Part shown: positions 31,917 to 41,207 of the stretch, piece by piece
Position numbering within the stretch: position 1 is the first letter of the stretch
Layout of the letters: every line of letters begins with the position of its first letter
Position numbers and translations under genes: made by a program
The notes under the pieces: model-generated
The model's input: the letters and a program-made list of their open reading frames with translations, nothing else
Database searches by the model: none
Told to the model about the DNA's origin: nothing
Assembly: GCA_025602905.1 (NCBI GenBank)
Contig: JAHLKI010000006.1
Coordinates: 744,001 to 808,000, forward strand
Length of the DNA: 64,000 nucleotides
DNA from: Phlyctochytrium arcticum
Lineage: Eukaryota; Chytridiomycota; Chytridiomycetes; Chytridiales; Chytridiaceae
Reading direction: 5' to 3'

Positions 31917-31980
31917 TGACACAGTGCATAACCGCGTACTATGCGCTTCAGCGCATAGTACGCGGTTATGCACTGTGTCA
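31917..31980. repeat. 64-bp palindrome, left copy
   Basis: Two 30-bp arms are exact inverse complements, starting TGACACAGTGCATAACC and ending GGTTATGCACTGTGTCA. The centre is TTCA, so all but two bases can pair. The arms are identical to those of the copy at 48610-48674, whose centre is TGAAG. The centre here reads as the inverse complement of the other with one base lost, so the two copies lie in opposite orientation. It directly abuts the helicase sequence resuming at 31981. Confidence 0.95.
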
Positions 31981-32517
31981 GAGTGCTTGAGCGCTGACTA
32001 CGTTGATCAAGAGGACGCCTCTACTTATCCTGTAGAGTTCCTCAATACTCTGCAGCTTTCGGGACTTCCTCCCCACAAGCTTGAGCTCAAACCTGGCCAG
32101 TTTGTCATGCTCCTCAGGAACCTCAACCCTTCGCGTGGTTTGTCAAACGGAACTCGCTTGCGACTACTTGAGGTGGTATCGCAACGGCTTCTACGCTGCC
32201 AAATCATTGAAGGGCCCTTCACTGGCAATGTGGTTCTTATCCCGCGAATCACACATCGGTGCAGTGATTCACGGATGCCGTCTACTTTGTATCGGCGACA
32301 GTTCCCGGTCACTGGCGCATTTGCCATGACCATCAACAAGTCCCAGGGACAGTCTTTCAACCATGTTGGCGTATATTTGGGCACTCAGGTCTTCACCCAT
32401 GGTCAGCTGTATGTGGGTCTTTCGCGAGGTCGTCACCCAGACCAAATTAAAGTTGTGACTGGATCGGAAAATGCGGGCGATGGAGTTCAGAATGTGGTCT
32501 TTTCCGAAATCATCTGA
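31981..32517 (+). pseudogene. C-terminal half of a Helitron PIF1-type helicase
   Basis: The frame resumes at ECLSADYVDQEDASTYPVEF and carries late helicase motifs: LELKPGQFVMLLRNLNPSRG (motif V region), ITHRCSDSRMPSTLYRRQFP, the conserved FAMTINKSQGQSFNHVGVYL, and HGQLYVGLSRGRHPDQIKVV. It stops at 32517. In intact Helitron helicases this piece follows the INRRVVER region, which here lies at 48604, over 16 kb away on the same strand. Upstream the frame runs straight into the palindrome, so there is no start and the fragment cannot be functional alone. Confidence 0.93.
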
Positions 32518-32832
32518 ATTCTTCCTTAAATGTTGGCGATTCTTACTTGAAGTTACCATGTTGGCAATTCTCAGCACATGAAGCTGTATAGTTCCAAAAA
32601 TTAATATCCTGCATGTTTGGGGTTCATGCATTCAACGTCCCCCTGTTACTATACAACACAATGTGTGGGTATGGCTAAGATGATAATAACTTCCATCTTA
32701 AAGCTGAGGGAAATGCAATGACCAAATCAAAGAGATCTACTCGCAAAATAACATAAAGGATGAAAATTGTGATGCATATATGTGGAACATGTATTATGTG
32801 CGTTCGCCATCGTTCTCACGCATAAAGTCGAT

Positions 32833-32865
32833 GCGCGCTGCGAAGCGAGGCGCGCCAACCGCTAG
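32833..32865 (+). other. Candidate Helitron 3' terminus (hairpin plus CTAG)
   Basis: GCGCGC at 32833-32838 pairs with GCGCGC at 32850-32855 around an 11-base loop. Six bases later comes CTAG. Helitrons typically end in a GC-rich hairpin about 10 nt before CTRR. The position, 316-348 bp after the helicase stop, fits. The next base is C rather than the usual T, which weakens the call. The TIR transposon's duplicated target AGCATCAG overlaps this CTAG. Confidence 0.4.
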
Positions 32866-32871
32866 CATCAG

Positions 32872-35800
32872 CTCAGCGCACCCCGGCCTTTAATTAGCAA
32901 ACGGCACAGTCATCATACTATTAGGTAATCCGATCCGACATGCGTGCTCCACCATACGTTTTTCAAAAACATTCGTCCACCATCTGTCCATTTCCCTGCA
33001 AACTTTACGACTAGACACACTCACTAAAACCTCGAAACGAAGCTCAAACGGTATGGGAAGCGTATACTGTGACTTTATCTAGGACTCTACTCACAGCAGC
33101 CTAGAATTCAGACGCGCAATCCACAGTATGCCTCCGAAGCGGAAGGTGATTTGGGCATCTTCATGATCTTGCAAACAAACCTTTATTTCAATATAGTAAT
33201 CGGCTCTCCTTCTTTGTTGACTTTCATTTGTTGTCATCATTATAGCGTCAGGTCGAAGGCGGTCTTGACTGGTTCACTCAGGTCCCGGGAAAAAAGCTTG
33301 GAAAATACTATTACAAACCTGGTTGCATCAGCTGTGGGACCAAAAACTCTGGTCGATTTCACAAACTTCATTGGTCAGAGCTGGATAGACTACAGATGAC
33401 CGGCCTGAGCTTCCAGTTCGGCTTTGGATTCCATTCCCCATATGCTTGCGATGCTTGCCGCAGCCGATGGTACAAGGCCGGCTATTTGGAACCCACTATA
33501 GTCCAGAATCCAGAACAGGACAATGCTGAGCATGTCAATGAAGATGGTGATGGCCATATTGTTATATTGACCGACTTTGACGAGCCCGAGGATGTAGATG
33601 CTGTTGTCGCCACTACATTGCAGGTACCAGATCTCAGTCCTGCCACGATTATCGAGTATCAACAGGCTCTGCGGGATCTGGTCGCTCGCCCTTTTGAAGG
33701 AAACCCTTTCATTGACATGGATGGGTTCATAGCTCAGTATCCACGTGCTTATGAGCTCAAGGCTCTCATCGTCGGTACTTCTGAACAACATTCCGTATTG
33801 TACCAAGATCGCAAAAAAAGATCTATCATCTTTTCCATTTGTTACGACGGGCAGGCCTTGGATCGAAAGTGCGACTACATCAAAAGATATGTTGGCCATC
33901 AGTTTATTACCGCAACACACACGGATCAGAGATTTCTGTCGAGGATGAATCTGTGCTACCATCCGTCCAAGTCGATCACCCGCATCAATGACATTATTGT
34001 GACAGCGCAAGAAAATGTCATTCAAGACATTATGGAAAATGACCCACTCTTGGTTGTCACCATTGATGATTTTCACTGGTGCCAGATTCGGGCTGTGCCA
34101 GACACCTCAAACGCACCCGGAAAGTTTACGAGCGCGAGGACCACCGCGAATTATGCGGTAAAGTTACATAGGACATTGCCACCTCTCCCGCCTGCGATCG
34201 GCGACATTACAGCATCTGTGTTGCAGGACGCTTCGTGGATTCCTTTGGTCATTGACGCTCCCGCAACACAGACATACGCTGAAGTCCGTAAAGGAGAAAT
34301 TTTGTCCAAGAAACTTTACGCGTATAGTATGGCAACCAAGGCCGGATCTCAAAAGGATCTTCATATTATTGGCAGTGACGATAACCCCATGAAGTGCGCC
34401 CTGGATCTGCAGCCGGTCATGGACAACCTCCAGACATTCTTGTCAAAAGTGGGTTATCCTGACAGCACTGGCTCCTTCAACAAGTCCGTCATCCTGGCCG
34501 GCGATTTCTACGTCTGGATGTATGCTACCAAATTGCTAAAATCGCCCAGGTATAGCGCTCTCCAGTCTCACATCTTGCCGGTCCCGGATCTCATGCATGT
34601 AGCCCTTAACTCACAAGAGGCGGTCCTAGTCCATGCTTGGACTATCATTCATCCCCTCTGGGTCGCTGGATATCCGGAGGTGGAAAACACCTCGCCGATC
34701 AACATGCGACCCAAGCGACGGACGGCCATGCTGGCCCTCGCCATGACCGCTTGGCAAGAGTGTCGCCAAGAAATCCTAAAAAGCTATAACTTGCGTGCAG
34801 CCGGTAACTCCCAAGCAACACCGGTACGAAAGGCAATGTTAGACTCGATTATATCGGTGTTTGAAGAACTCATTCCTCTTTCGGTCGACTGCCCATATTT
34901 GCTATCGAGTGGGGACATTGACCAAATCAAGATGTGCCTCAACCGGCTGTTTCCATTGTTTGCTCTTCTGGGGAAGAAAAACTATGTTAATATCATTCTT
35001 TTCCAGCTCGGTCTCTTAGAAAAACTTCCTTCTCATCTTCCAAAAGATGTTGCTATGGCTTTGCTCTTTTCCACCTTCTCAAGTGAAGATTTAGAAGTCT
35101 TTCACTCTGTCCTCCGGGCTGCAATTCGCTTTCAAGATACCAATGAGCAAGTATCCAGGAAAGCCCTGTTGATTACTGCCATGAGGGGTGAGTCTGCCTT
35201 AAGGCAGCTTGCTGCTATGACGGAACGGGAGTTAGAGCTACGTGGTCGACCAGTCTCTCCGATTGACGACGAGGCGGCTACCTCTCGTACGGCCCAATCC
35301 CCTCTAGAAAAGGCAGCGGAAGATGTTGTACCGAGGATGGTTGCTTATCTTCGGGACCTTTTCTCTACTCTCTTCTTATTTTCATTTGATATTATTGGGC
35401 AAACGGCAAAGATGCCTTATGCATCCGCGCTGCCGCATTATAGCCTTGTCATCAAGCCGCTCTCACCATTACAACCCACGCCCCTTTCGTCATTCCCATC
35501 GTCACCTTCATCATCCAGCAACAAGGAGAACCCCGGTGTTGTTGCCCCATCCAGCGACAAGGAGACTCCCGGGGTGGTCGTAGCGACCATTCGGGAATCA
35601 CTTGTGCCATTGCCACTGCGGCGGCAACCGTTCATTAACCTAGGGAATCACATCGATATTCAAAACTGCCAAAGTGTTCCGATGCCACTTTCGAAAATCC
35701 CTCTTGCCGACAGTACAAATGGGAACGGAAAATCCCCCAGCAAGGCCAAAAAAGTCCGAGACTTCCTGAAAGTAGACTCCTTGAAAGAAGATCTTGCTCC

Positions 35801-36320
35801 CTGTGGTTGCATCGTCGCCAATTGCCAATGTAAAGCAATGTACCAATGGATTGCCAACAAGTCCCTTACTCACTTCTCGGCCAACATCGACAAAAATCCG
35901 GTGCGCGATCTTGAAGGTAAGTAAAAGCAACCGTCGTTTCGCGAGCAATATCCTTTATTTCAATGAACGGACGACCTTATCTTTGTTCTTTAACATTACC
36001 AGAGTCATTTTTTTCAACCTCAGTCTGATTGCTCTTTTGGCTGCCGTGTTCTCACCATTTATGTACCCCCGCCAATTTCCTTGAAAATCTTAAGCTGCCT
36101 GTTTTTGGGGCCAAATTCCGTCTGTTATATAGTTCCAAGATAGCGTATACCCCGTATATAGATCTCTAGATATCTTTCTTTCATCACATACTCTCGGTAG
36201 TGTTATTTCATATAAGGTTTTTGGTACTCACTGGTACCAACTCATTGTTCAGGAAATCTTTCGGACTTTCGGACATTTGCTTATGTAAATTTTGGCGGGA
36301 AAATCCCGGGGTGCGCTGAG
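32872..36320 (+). mobile_element. Full-length TIR DNA transposon, superfamily unassigned (copy 1)
   Basis: The element starts CTCAGCGCACCCCGG and ends with the exact inverse complement, a 15-bp TIR. It is flanked by a perfect 8-bp duplication, AGCATCAG, at 32864-32871 and 36321-36328. It is 3,449 bp long, with one two-exon gene covering most of it. The end sequences match the deleted copy at 17139-19386. Eight-bp duplications are made by hAT, P, Zisupton/KDZ and some other superfamilies. The terminal CTCAGCGC does not match the hAT consensus CAGRG placed at the very end. The intact gene and perfect TSD suggest a fairly recent insertion. Confidence 0.93.
33128..35924 (+). CDS. Putative transposase of the CTCAGCGC-TIR element
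   Basis: Exon 1 (33128-33145) encodes only MPPKRK, and exon 2 (33246-35924) the rest, for 898 aa. The same exon 1 and donor (GTGA) recur in the second copy, which supports the unusual model. Two Cys pairs, YKPGCISCGT and PYACDACRSRWYKAG, flank a His-rich segment (GRFHKLHWSEL) and could bind zinc. The central region has acidic motifs that could form an RNase-H-type core: Asp280-281 in LLVVTIDDFHWCQIRAVPD, Asp426 in SVILAGDFYVWMYATKLL, and Glu in FSSEDLEVFHSVLRAA. The C-terminus ends with a Cys-rich APCGCIVANCQCKAMYQWIA. It may belong with the DUF6589 or KDZ-like transposon proteins. I could not confirm this by eye. Confidence 0.8.
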
Positions 36321-36669
36321 AGCATCAGTGTATATTTATTTTAAGGTAGTAGGTTCCTGAGTGTTGGACCAAGGAAAGGATTCGGAACTGGGTGAGGGTA
36401 GGGAAAGAAGGACTTCTAATTAAATTTTCCAAAAAAACCCATCGGATATACAGACGATCGTACTTCCGATGACTGTTTATACCCTGCAAAGGTTCACTCA
36501 CACCTTCTTATAAGCTGTTATTACCGGTAGAGTCTGGTTCCAATGATCTGGCTACTCGTCCTTCATGAACCCGCGAGAGAAGGACTAGAATCGCACGTCC
36601 TTCGAATACAATACTTGCTTGTTTTATACCCCAATTTGCACGCAATGACCATCCGCATATCGGTCCCAT

Positions 36670-36724
36670 TTTTCTGGCTCACATGACCAAAGGTTGGATT
36701 TGGCCGGATTTGCCGGGGGATTTG
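36670..36724 (-). repeat. MULE-TIR-like fragment facing outward, left of the MULE
   Basis: TTCTGGCTCACATGACCAAAGG followed by GGATTTGGCCGG is, on the minus strand, a close match to the inner part of the neighbouring MULE TIR (GCCAAATCCAACCTTTGG and CATGTGACC). It points away from the MULE. The right flank of the MULE (GATTTGGCTGAGACTCAGGCT) is also TIR-like. The MULE therefore appears inserted into an older relative's terminal repeat. Confidence 0.6.
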
Positions 36725-36733
36725 GGGGATTTG

Positions 36734-39700
36734 GGCGGCAACTATATCCAACCTCAGTCTCAGCCAAATCCAACCTTTGGCATGTGACCTGTTTAATTTG
36801 GCCGAATAAGGTCAACTTTTTAGCACAGCCACTGATCTCCGCTCATGTCCGACTATGATATGATAGACATGCATGTAGCATTCCAAACCCCAGCCTAGTA
36901 CATTACCATCTCTCCAAACGTTCACTACAAATACGGTCAGCAATGCTACCACTGTTTCAGGAGGCACTGCAACAAATGCAGAGCATGCTTCAGGAAACAC
37001 TGCAAACAGGCATACAGGCGTTGGAAGGAAGACTACTTAGCAGCATAGACGACCGTCTGGGATCAATCGAAAATAGATTGCAGGCCGGATTCGAGGAGCT
37101 CAGGGCCACTTCTGGCCTTCGGCCTCCTGTTCCAGGCGACGAAGTTGAGGGTGACAATGTGATCCGTGCTCTGGATCTGAACAAATCTGTCAGTCCTGAA
37201 CCAAGTCTTGAAGACCAAGATCGTGTTGTCCTTCAAGCCCAAGCAGACGATACTGACAATGCCACTGAGATCATGGTAGTCGGACAGGAGAGCATACCTA
37301 AAATCGCTGTTGCGGACGATGCGGGCGCGGATAGTAAGTATAAATATACAGAAGGCAATGATCAACCATCTTACAATCACCTCTTTAATTTGCAGGTTGG
37401 ACGCCGCCGTTGCCTCCTAGCGGGCCGTTCGCAACGTACCATGATGCTGAAAGAGCGACAAATCTTTTTGCTTTAGAAAACGGGTTCGCTCTTGGTGTTT
37501 CCAAGACCGTGAAACATCCAGTCTTGGGCGAGCGCACCGAGGTATGGCGCATATGTGCGTGTGGGGGGGAGTATAAGCCCAAGGATGAAGGCATTCCCTT
37601 GAGACCCAGGAAATGCAAGAAAGCGAATTGCTCCTATCGAATGATCTTGTCCTGCCAGGTCACTCAGTGTTCCAACGAAGATGGCACTGTTCAATACCAA
37701 CTCGGTAACTGGACCAGCAGAGTCCCGCCGAAGAATACTACGCATGAAGGACACCCGGCGCTGAACAGAGTAGCTCTGGCGGCGTTTTCTCAGGCACGAA
37801 AGGCAACCCAAACCCCTCAGATCATGGGTGAGGCTCTAGGCTCATTGCTCAGCGGGTCAAAGTTGCGGCACGTCGTGGATGATCTTACCCGACGTTATCC
37901 GGACCTTCTCATTTCCCCTAAAGACATCCAGAATGCTCGAGACAAGGCTATGGAACAACGTCTTGATGGCGAGCTGCCGGTACCTGCTTTATTGAAAGAG
38001 ATGGAGAAGGACGCTGCAGCTAGGGGAATCGTCACGCAAGTAGTCGTGGACAACGAGGATGTGCTAACGCATTTGTTCTTCCAACCTCAAGTGAGTGAAT
38101 TTCTGTGCCTTATTTTAGTGGCGTGTCGAATCTTCACCTAACTTCCCTCCCTTGTTCACAGAGGGAACTCAGCGACATGATGCGGCGGTTTGGAGATGTC
38201 CTAATAATGGATTGCACATATCGTACCAACCGACATAAAATGCCTCTCCTCCACGTGGTTGGTGTTACCGACACGCAGACTTCTTTTTCCGCTGGTTTTA
38301 TGTTGATGATAGCAGAAACGCAGCAAGATTATGAGCTCGCCGTCCAGAAATTGAACGAGCAATTGGACCGACCGCCCGTAGTCGTTGTTATCGACGCGGA
38401 TCCAGCCTTTATGAATGCTGTCAAGGCCATTTGGCCCACTACTAAAATCATCTTGTGTCGCTGGCACATTTGGCAAAATATTGTTACCAATTGCATGAAG
38501 AATTTTAAGGATGCAGATGGGAAACATGATGCGAACGCCTGGGCCAGCTTTAAAAAGTACGTGGTTCCACTTATTGCAGGCGTCATAATTTACTCACCTT
38601 GTTTCCCACGATCGTAATTGCAGAGCTTGGAATAAACTTGAAAGCGCGACAACTGAATCTACTTTCAATGACCAATGGGACTGTGTGAAAGAGATGGTCG
38701 ACGAGGATACGTTTGAATACTTGAAAAAGAATAAATGGTCTCGTCGGCAGTACTGGGCATCGTACATTGTCGACAACTACCAACATTGTGACCTAACGGT
38801 GACCTCCCGGGCCGAAGGAATGCACTGGGCAACTGTAAAGCAGGACGCCACCGCCAATCAAAATATTATGTCTCTTTACGACGTCATCAAAAGAAATACT
38901 GCTCGGACGGTTCGCGAATACCTACGGGGGGCGAATACTGCACAGACACATCCTCCACGGCTCGTGCGCAGCGACGACTTTTTTAAATCAGTGGCAGGAA
39001 AAATCCAGGTACATATTATCACCACTGTTGTAAATGAAAAACGCAAGGCGAAGCGAATCCTGGCAGCCAGGGAAGATCCAGATCGCGTCCTGGAAGAAAC
39101 GACAGTCCTGAATCCCTGTACAACTTTTCACCGTACGGTTCTCGGCATACCGTGTGCGCACGAGATAATTCCCATGATCTCAGGCGACAACCCACGGGCG
39201 CTGAAGCTAGCGGATTTTCGTGAAAGATGGCATCTGCAAGACACACATACAAAAGCCGCTGAAGATGCGCTGCGCATCTCAGATATTCAGCAACCTCCAG
39301 TCCCTAATGCCTCGACTTTCGGAGTCGAAAAACGCGACCACCAGCGCACCAATAAGCGAAGAAAAATTCGTTCTGAAAATGTGGAGGCCGAGATTCGCCG
39401 GGCAGATCGGAACTGTGGCAACTGCGGGGAGGCAGGTCATGTACGGACAAATTGCACCAAACCCCAGGCTTCTGCAAGTGTGTCGCAAACCGTCGGCCAT
39501 GCTTCACCTCCACTAACAGGCGCAGTCACTCTTGAGGAAGGTGGAAATGTTGATCCTGATGTTAATCCGAATATCCTGCCCAACATCATACCTGAAGGGC
39601 TCGCTGTTCTCCCTGCCAGTCGGCGGCTGGTCGCGATCCCAAGAAGGGAACCTCCTGAATGTAGCACTTGCCGCCGCTTAGGTGAAGGAGAGAGAGCAAA

Positions 39701-40231
39701 GGGTCACGCTGCTTCTCACATAGCTTGTCCCAACCGCGGAAAGTAATCAGGTACATACTACTGATGTTGTAGAGGTGGAATATTAAAGCCTAACTTGATT
39801 CAACATAGCTTTTTTCCTTTACCGTTCGCACTATCTAATTATTTAGTATTCCTACATGTCAGATTCCAATATTTTCCCCCACTTAAAGAACATAAATAGC
39901 CCCATCCAGATTTCAAAGTTGCGCATTAGATTCATTATTCCTTACCATGATAATGCGAGCCTGTCTACTATCATGTGTGTGAATCAAACAAATGCTGGTG
40001 GTGAAAAATATGAAAACACAAACACAGTAGTAAAACTCTTGGAAGAGAATGTTTGTTCAATACAAGCCTGATACAAGCTGTGGAAGCTTGAGGATAGAAT
40101 GCAAGAGCCTTCGAGTGCTGCGCGGATATTTGAGCCAATATGGTGAGAATTTAACCTTATTCGGCCAAATTACGCAGGTCACATGCCAAAGGTTGGATTT
40201 GGCTGAGACTGAGGTTGATATAGTTGCCGCC
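36734..40231 (+). mobile_element. MULE (Mutator-like element) with 9-bp target duplication
   Basis: The left end at 36734 begins GGCGGCAACTATAT and the right end at 40231 is its inverse complement. About 85 bp of TIR match with few differences, including CAACCTCAGTCTCAGCCAAA and GGCCGAATAAGGT. GGGGATTTG flanks both sides (36725-36733 and 40232-40240), the 9-bp duplication typical of MULEs. The 3,498-bp element carries one four-exon transposase gene and little else, and appears complete. Confidence 0.93.
36943..39746 (+). CDS. MULE transposase with zinc knuckle
   Basis: Exons 36943-37333, 37396-38090, 38162-38556 and 38624-39746 splice cleanly into 867 aa. A coiled-coil N-terminus (FQEALQQMQSMLQETLQTGI) precedes a FAR1/WRKY-GCM1-like Cys-His region (CKKANCSYRMILS and THEGHPALN). 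The MULE domain has candidate catalytic residues Asp379 (VLIMDCTYRTNRHKMPLL), Asp440/442 (VVVVIDADPAFMNAVKAIWP), and Glu558 (TSRAEGMHWATVK). The family marker CRWHIWQN follows the second Asp. A SWIM-like LGIPCAHEI and a CCHC knuckle CGNCGEAGHVRTNC follow. A second Cys cluster ends the protein. No stops or frameshifts are seen, so it may be active. Confidence 0.93.
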
Positions 40232-40240
40232 GGGGATTTG

Positions 40241-41207
40241 GCTGAGACTCAGGCTGAATAACAATGAGTCAGAAGGCGCAGGGTTCTAATTGCTTACGTT
40301 TCCGTTCACTCGCGCTGGTATTTCGGGGCAAACCCTCAGCGCTATATTTTCTACATTGTCTTGACCAAATGAAAGGCTTTGAGTCTATACTATAAAGTCC
40401 CAATCTAAGAGAGGACAGAGTAATTTTTCGTACACCTATGCCGAAACCTGAATGCGGATTAGGTGGCTGAGAGGTGGATGTAAAGAAACCCCTTTATGTC
40501 CTAGAGGGTCATTTGTCTTTCTTCTACTTCCGCCCCACTGCTCCCATGGCCCACGGGAGAGGTAGGATTTGCACCTATATGGGAGTAGTCTACGATTTCC
40601 CCTGTAATAATTGGAAGATGCACGATATTTACTCCATGAAGGCCGCTGGCTCCACACACCTGGGGATACTGTCGATGAGGACCATCCTCTAGATATTCTT
40701 TGTTTTAACAGACAAAATCCAGAACCTACTCAACTTGTAGTTTTTTTATAGAATGGGCAATTCTGATTCCCAGTACCCGCCCGAGACAATGAATACTGCA
40801 GATGACCAACCCCCAGCGGTGTGGAAAGCGCATATTCGGCGATCAAAAAGCCAAATTATCGAACTCGAAAAAAAAAAGTTGCGACAAGGTAAACAAAAGT
40901 GTCTTGGTGCAACATGTATTCCACGGTTTCATTATAGTCCAAGGAAGAAACTGCACTGTGTTCCAAAAAAAGAATGATAAAGAGCGGGAGCAACCTGCCA
41001 TACAGGAAAGATCTGCGACTTTTACATGCATAGGAAGGATGGCGACCGCGGAAAGCCCACTTTTCCATCCGTCTGGTACTGAAAAGAGCTTAAATCAAAA
41101 GATGCACAAACAATTCACTTCTTTCACTTTATAAGTGAACTGATTGGTCAAAATTCCTGTTACTGACTCCGAGAGAAATTTCACTGACTCCGAGAGAAAT
41201 TTTAATA
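40241..41207 (+). other. Spacer between MULE and receptor gene, with a 20-bp direct repeat
   Basis: Only short unconvincing frames are present, for example 40753-40977 (75 codons, basic, no known motif). Two exact 20-bp copies of ACTGACTCCGAGAGAAATTT lie at 41162-41181 and 41183-41202, immediately before the receptor gene's ATG at 41208. They could be a leader duplication. Confidence 0.5.

Noticed and set aside
36943..37333. Relationship of the MULE coiled-coil head to the small ORF at 11513
   Set aside because: Both have heptad-like helices, but no run of matching residues beyond composition was found.
40540..40600. tRNA-like GGTAGGATTTGCACCTAT arm
   Set aside because: A T-arm-like match only; no acceptor or anticodon stem can be folded around it on either strand.
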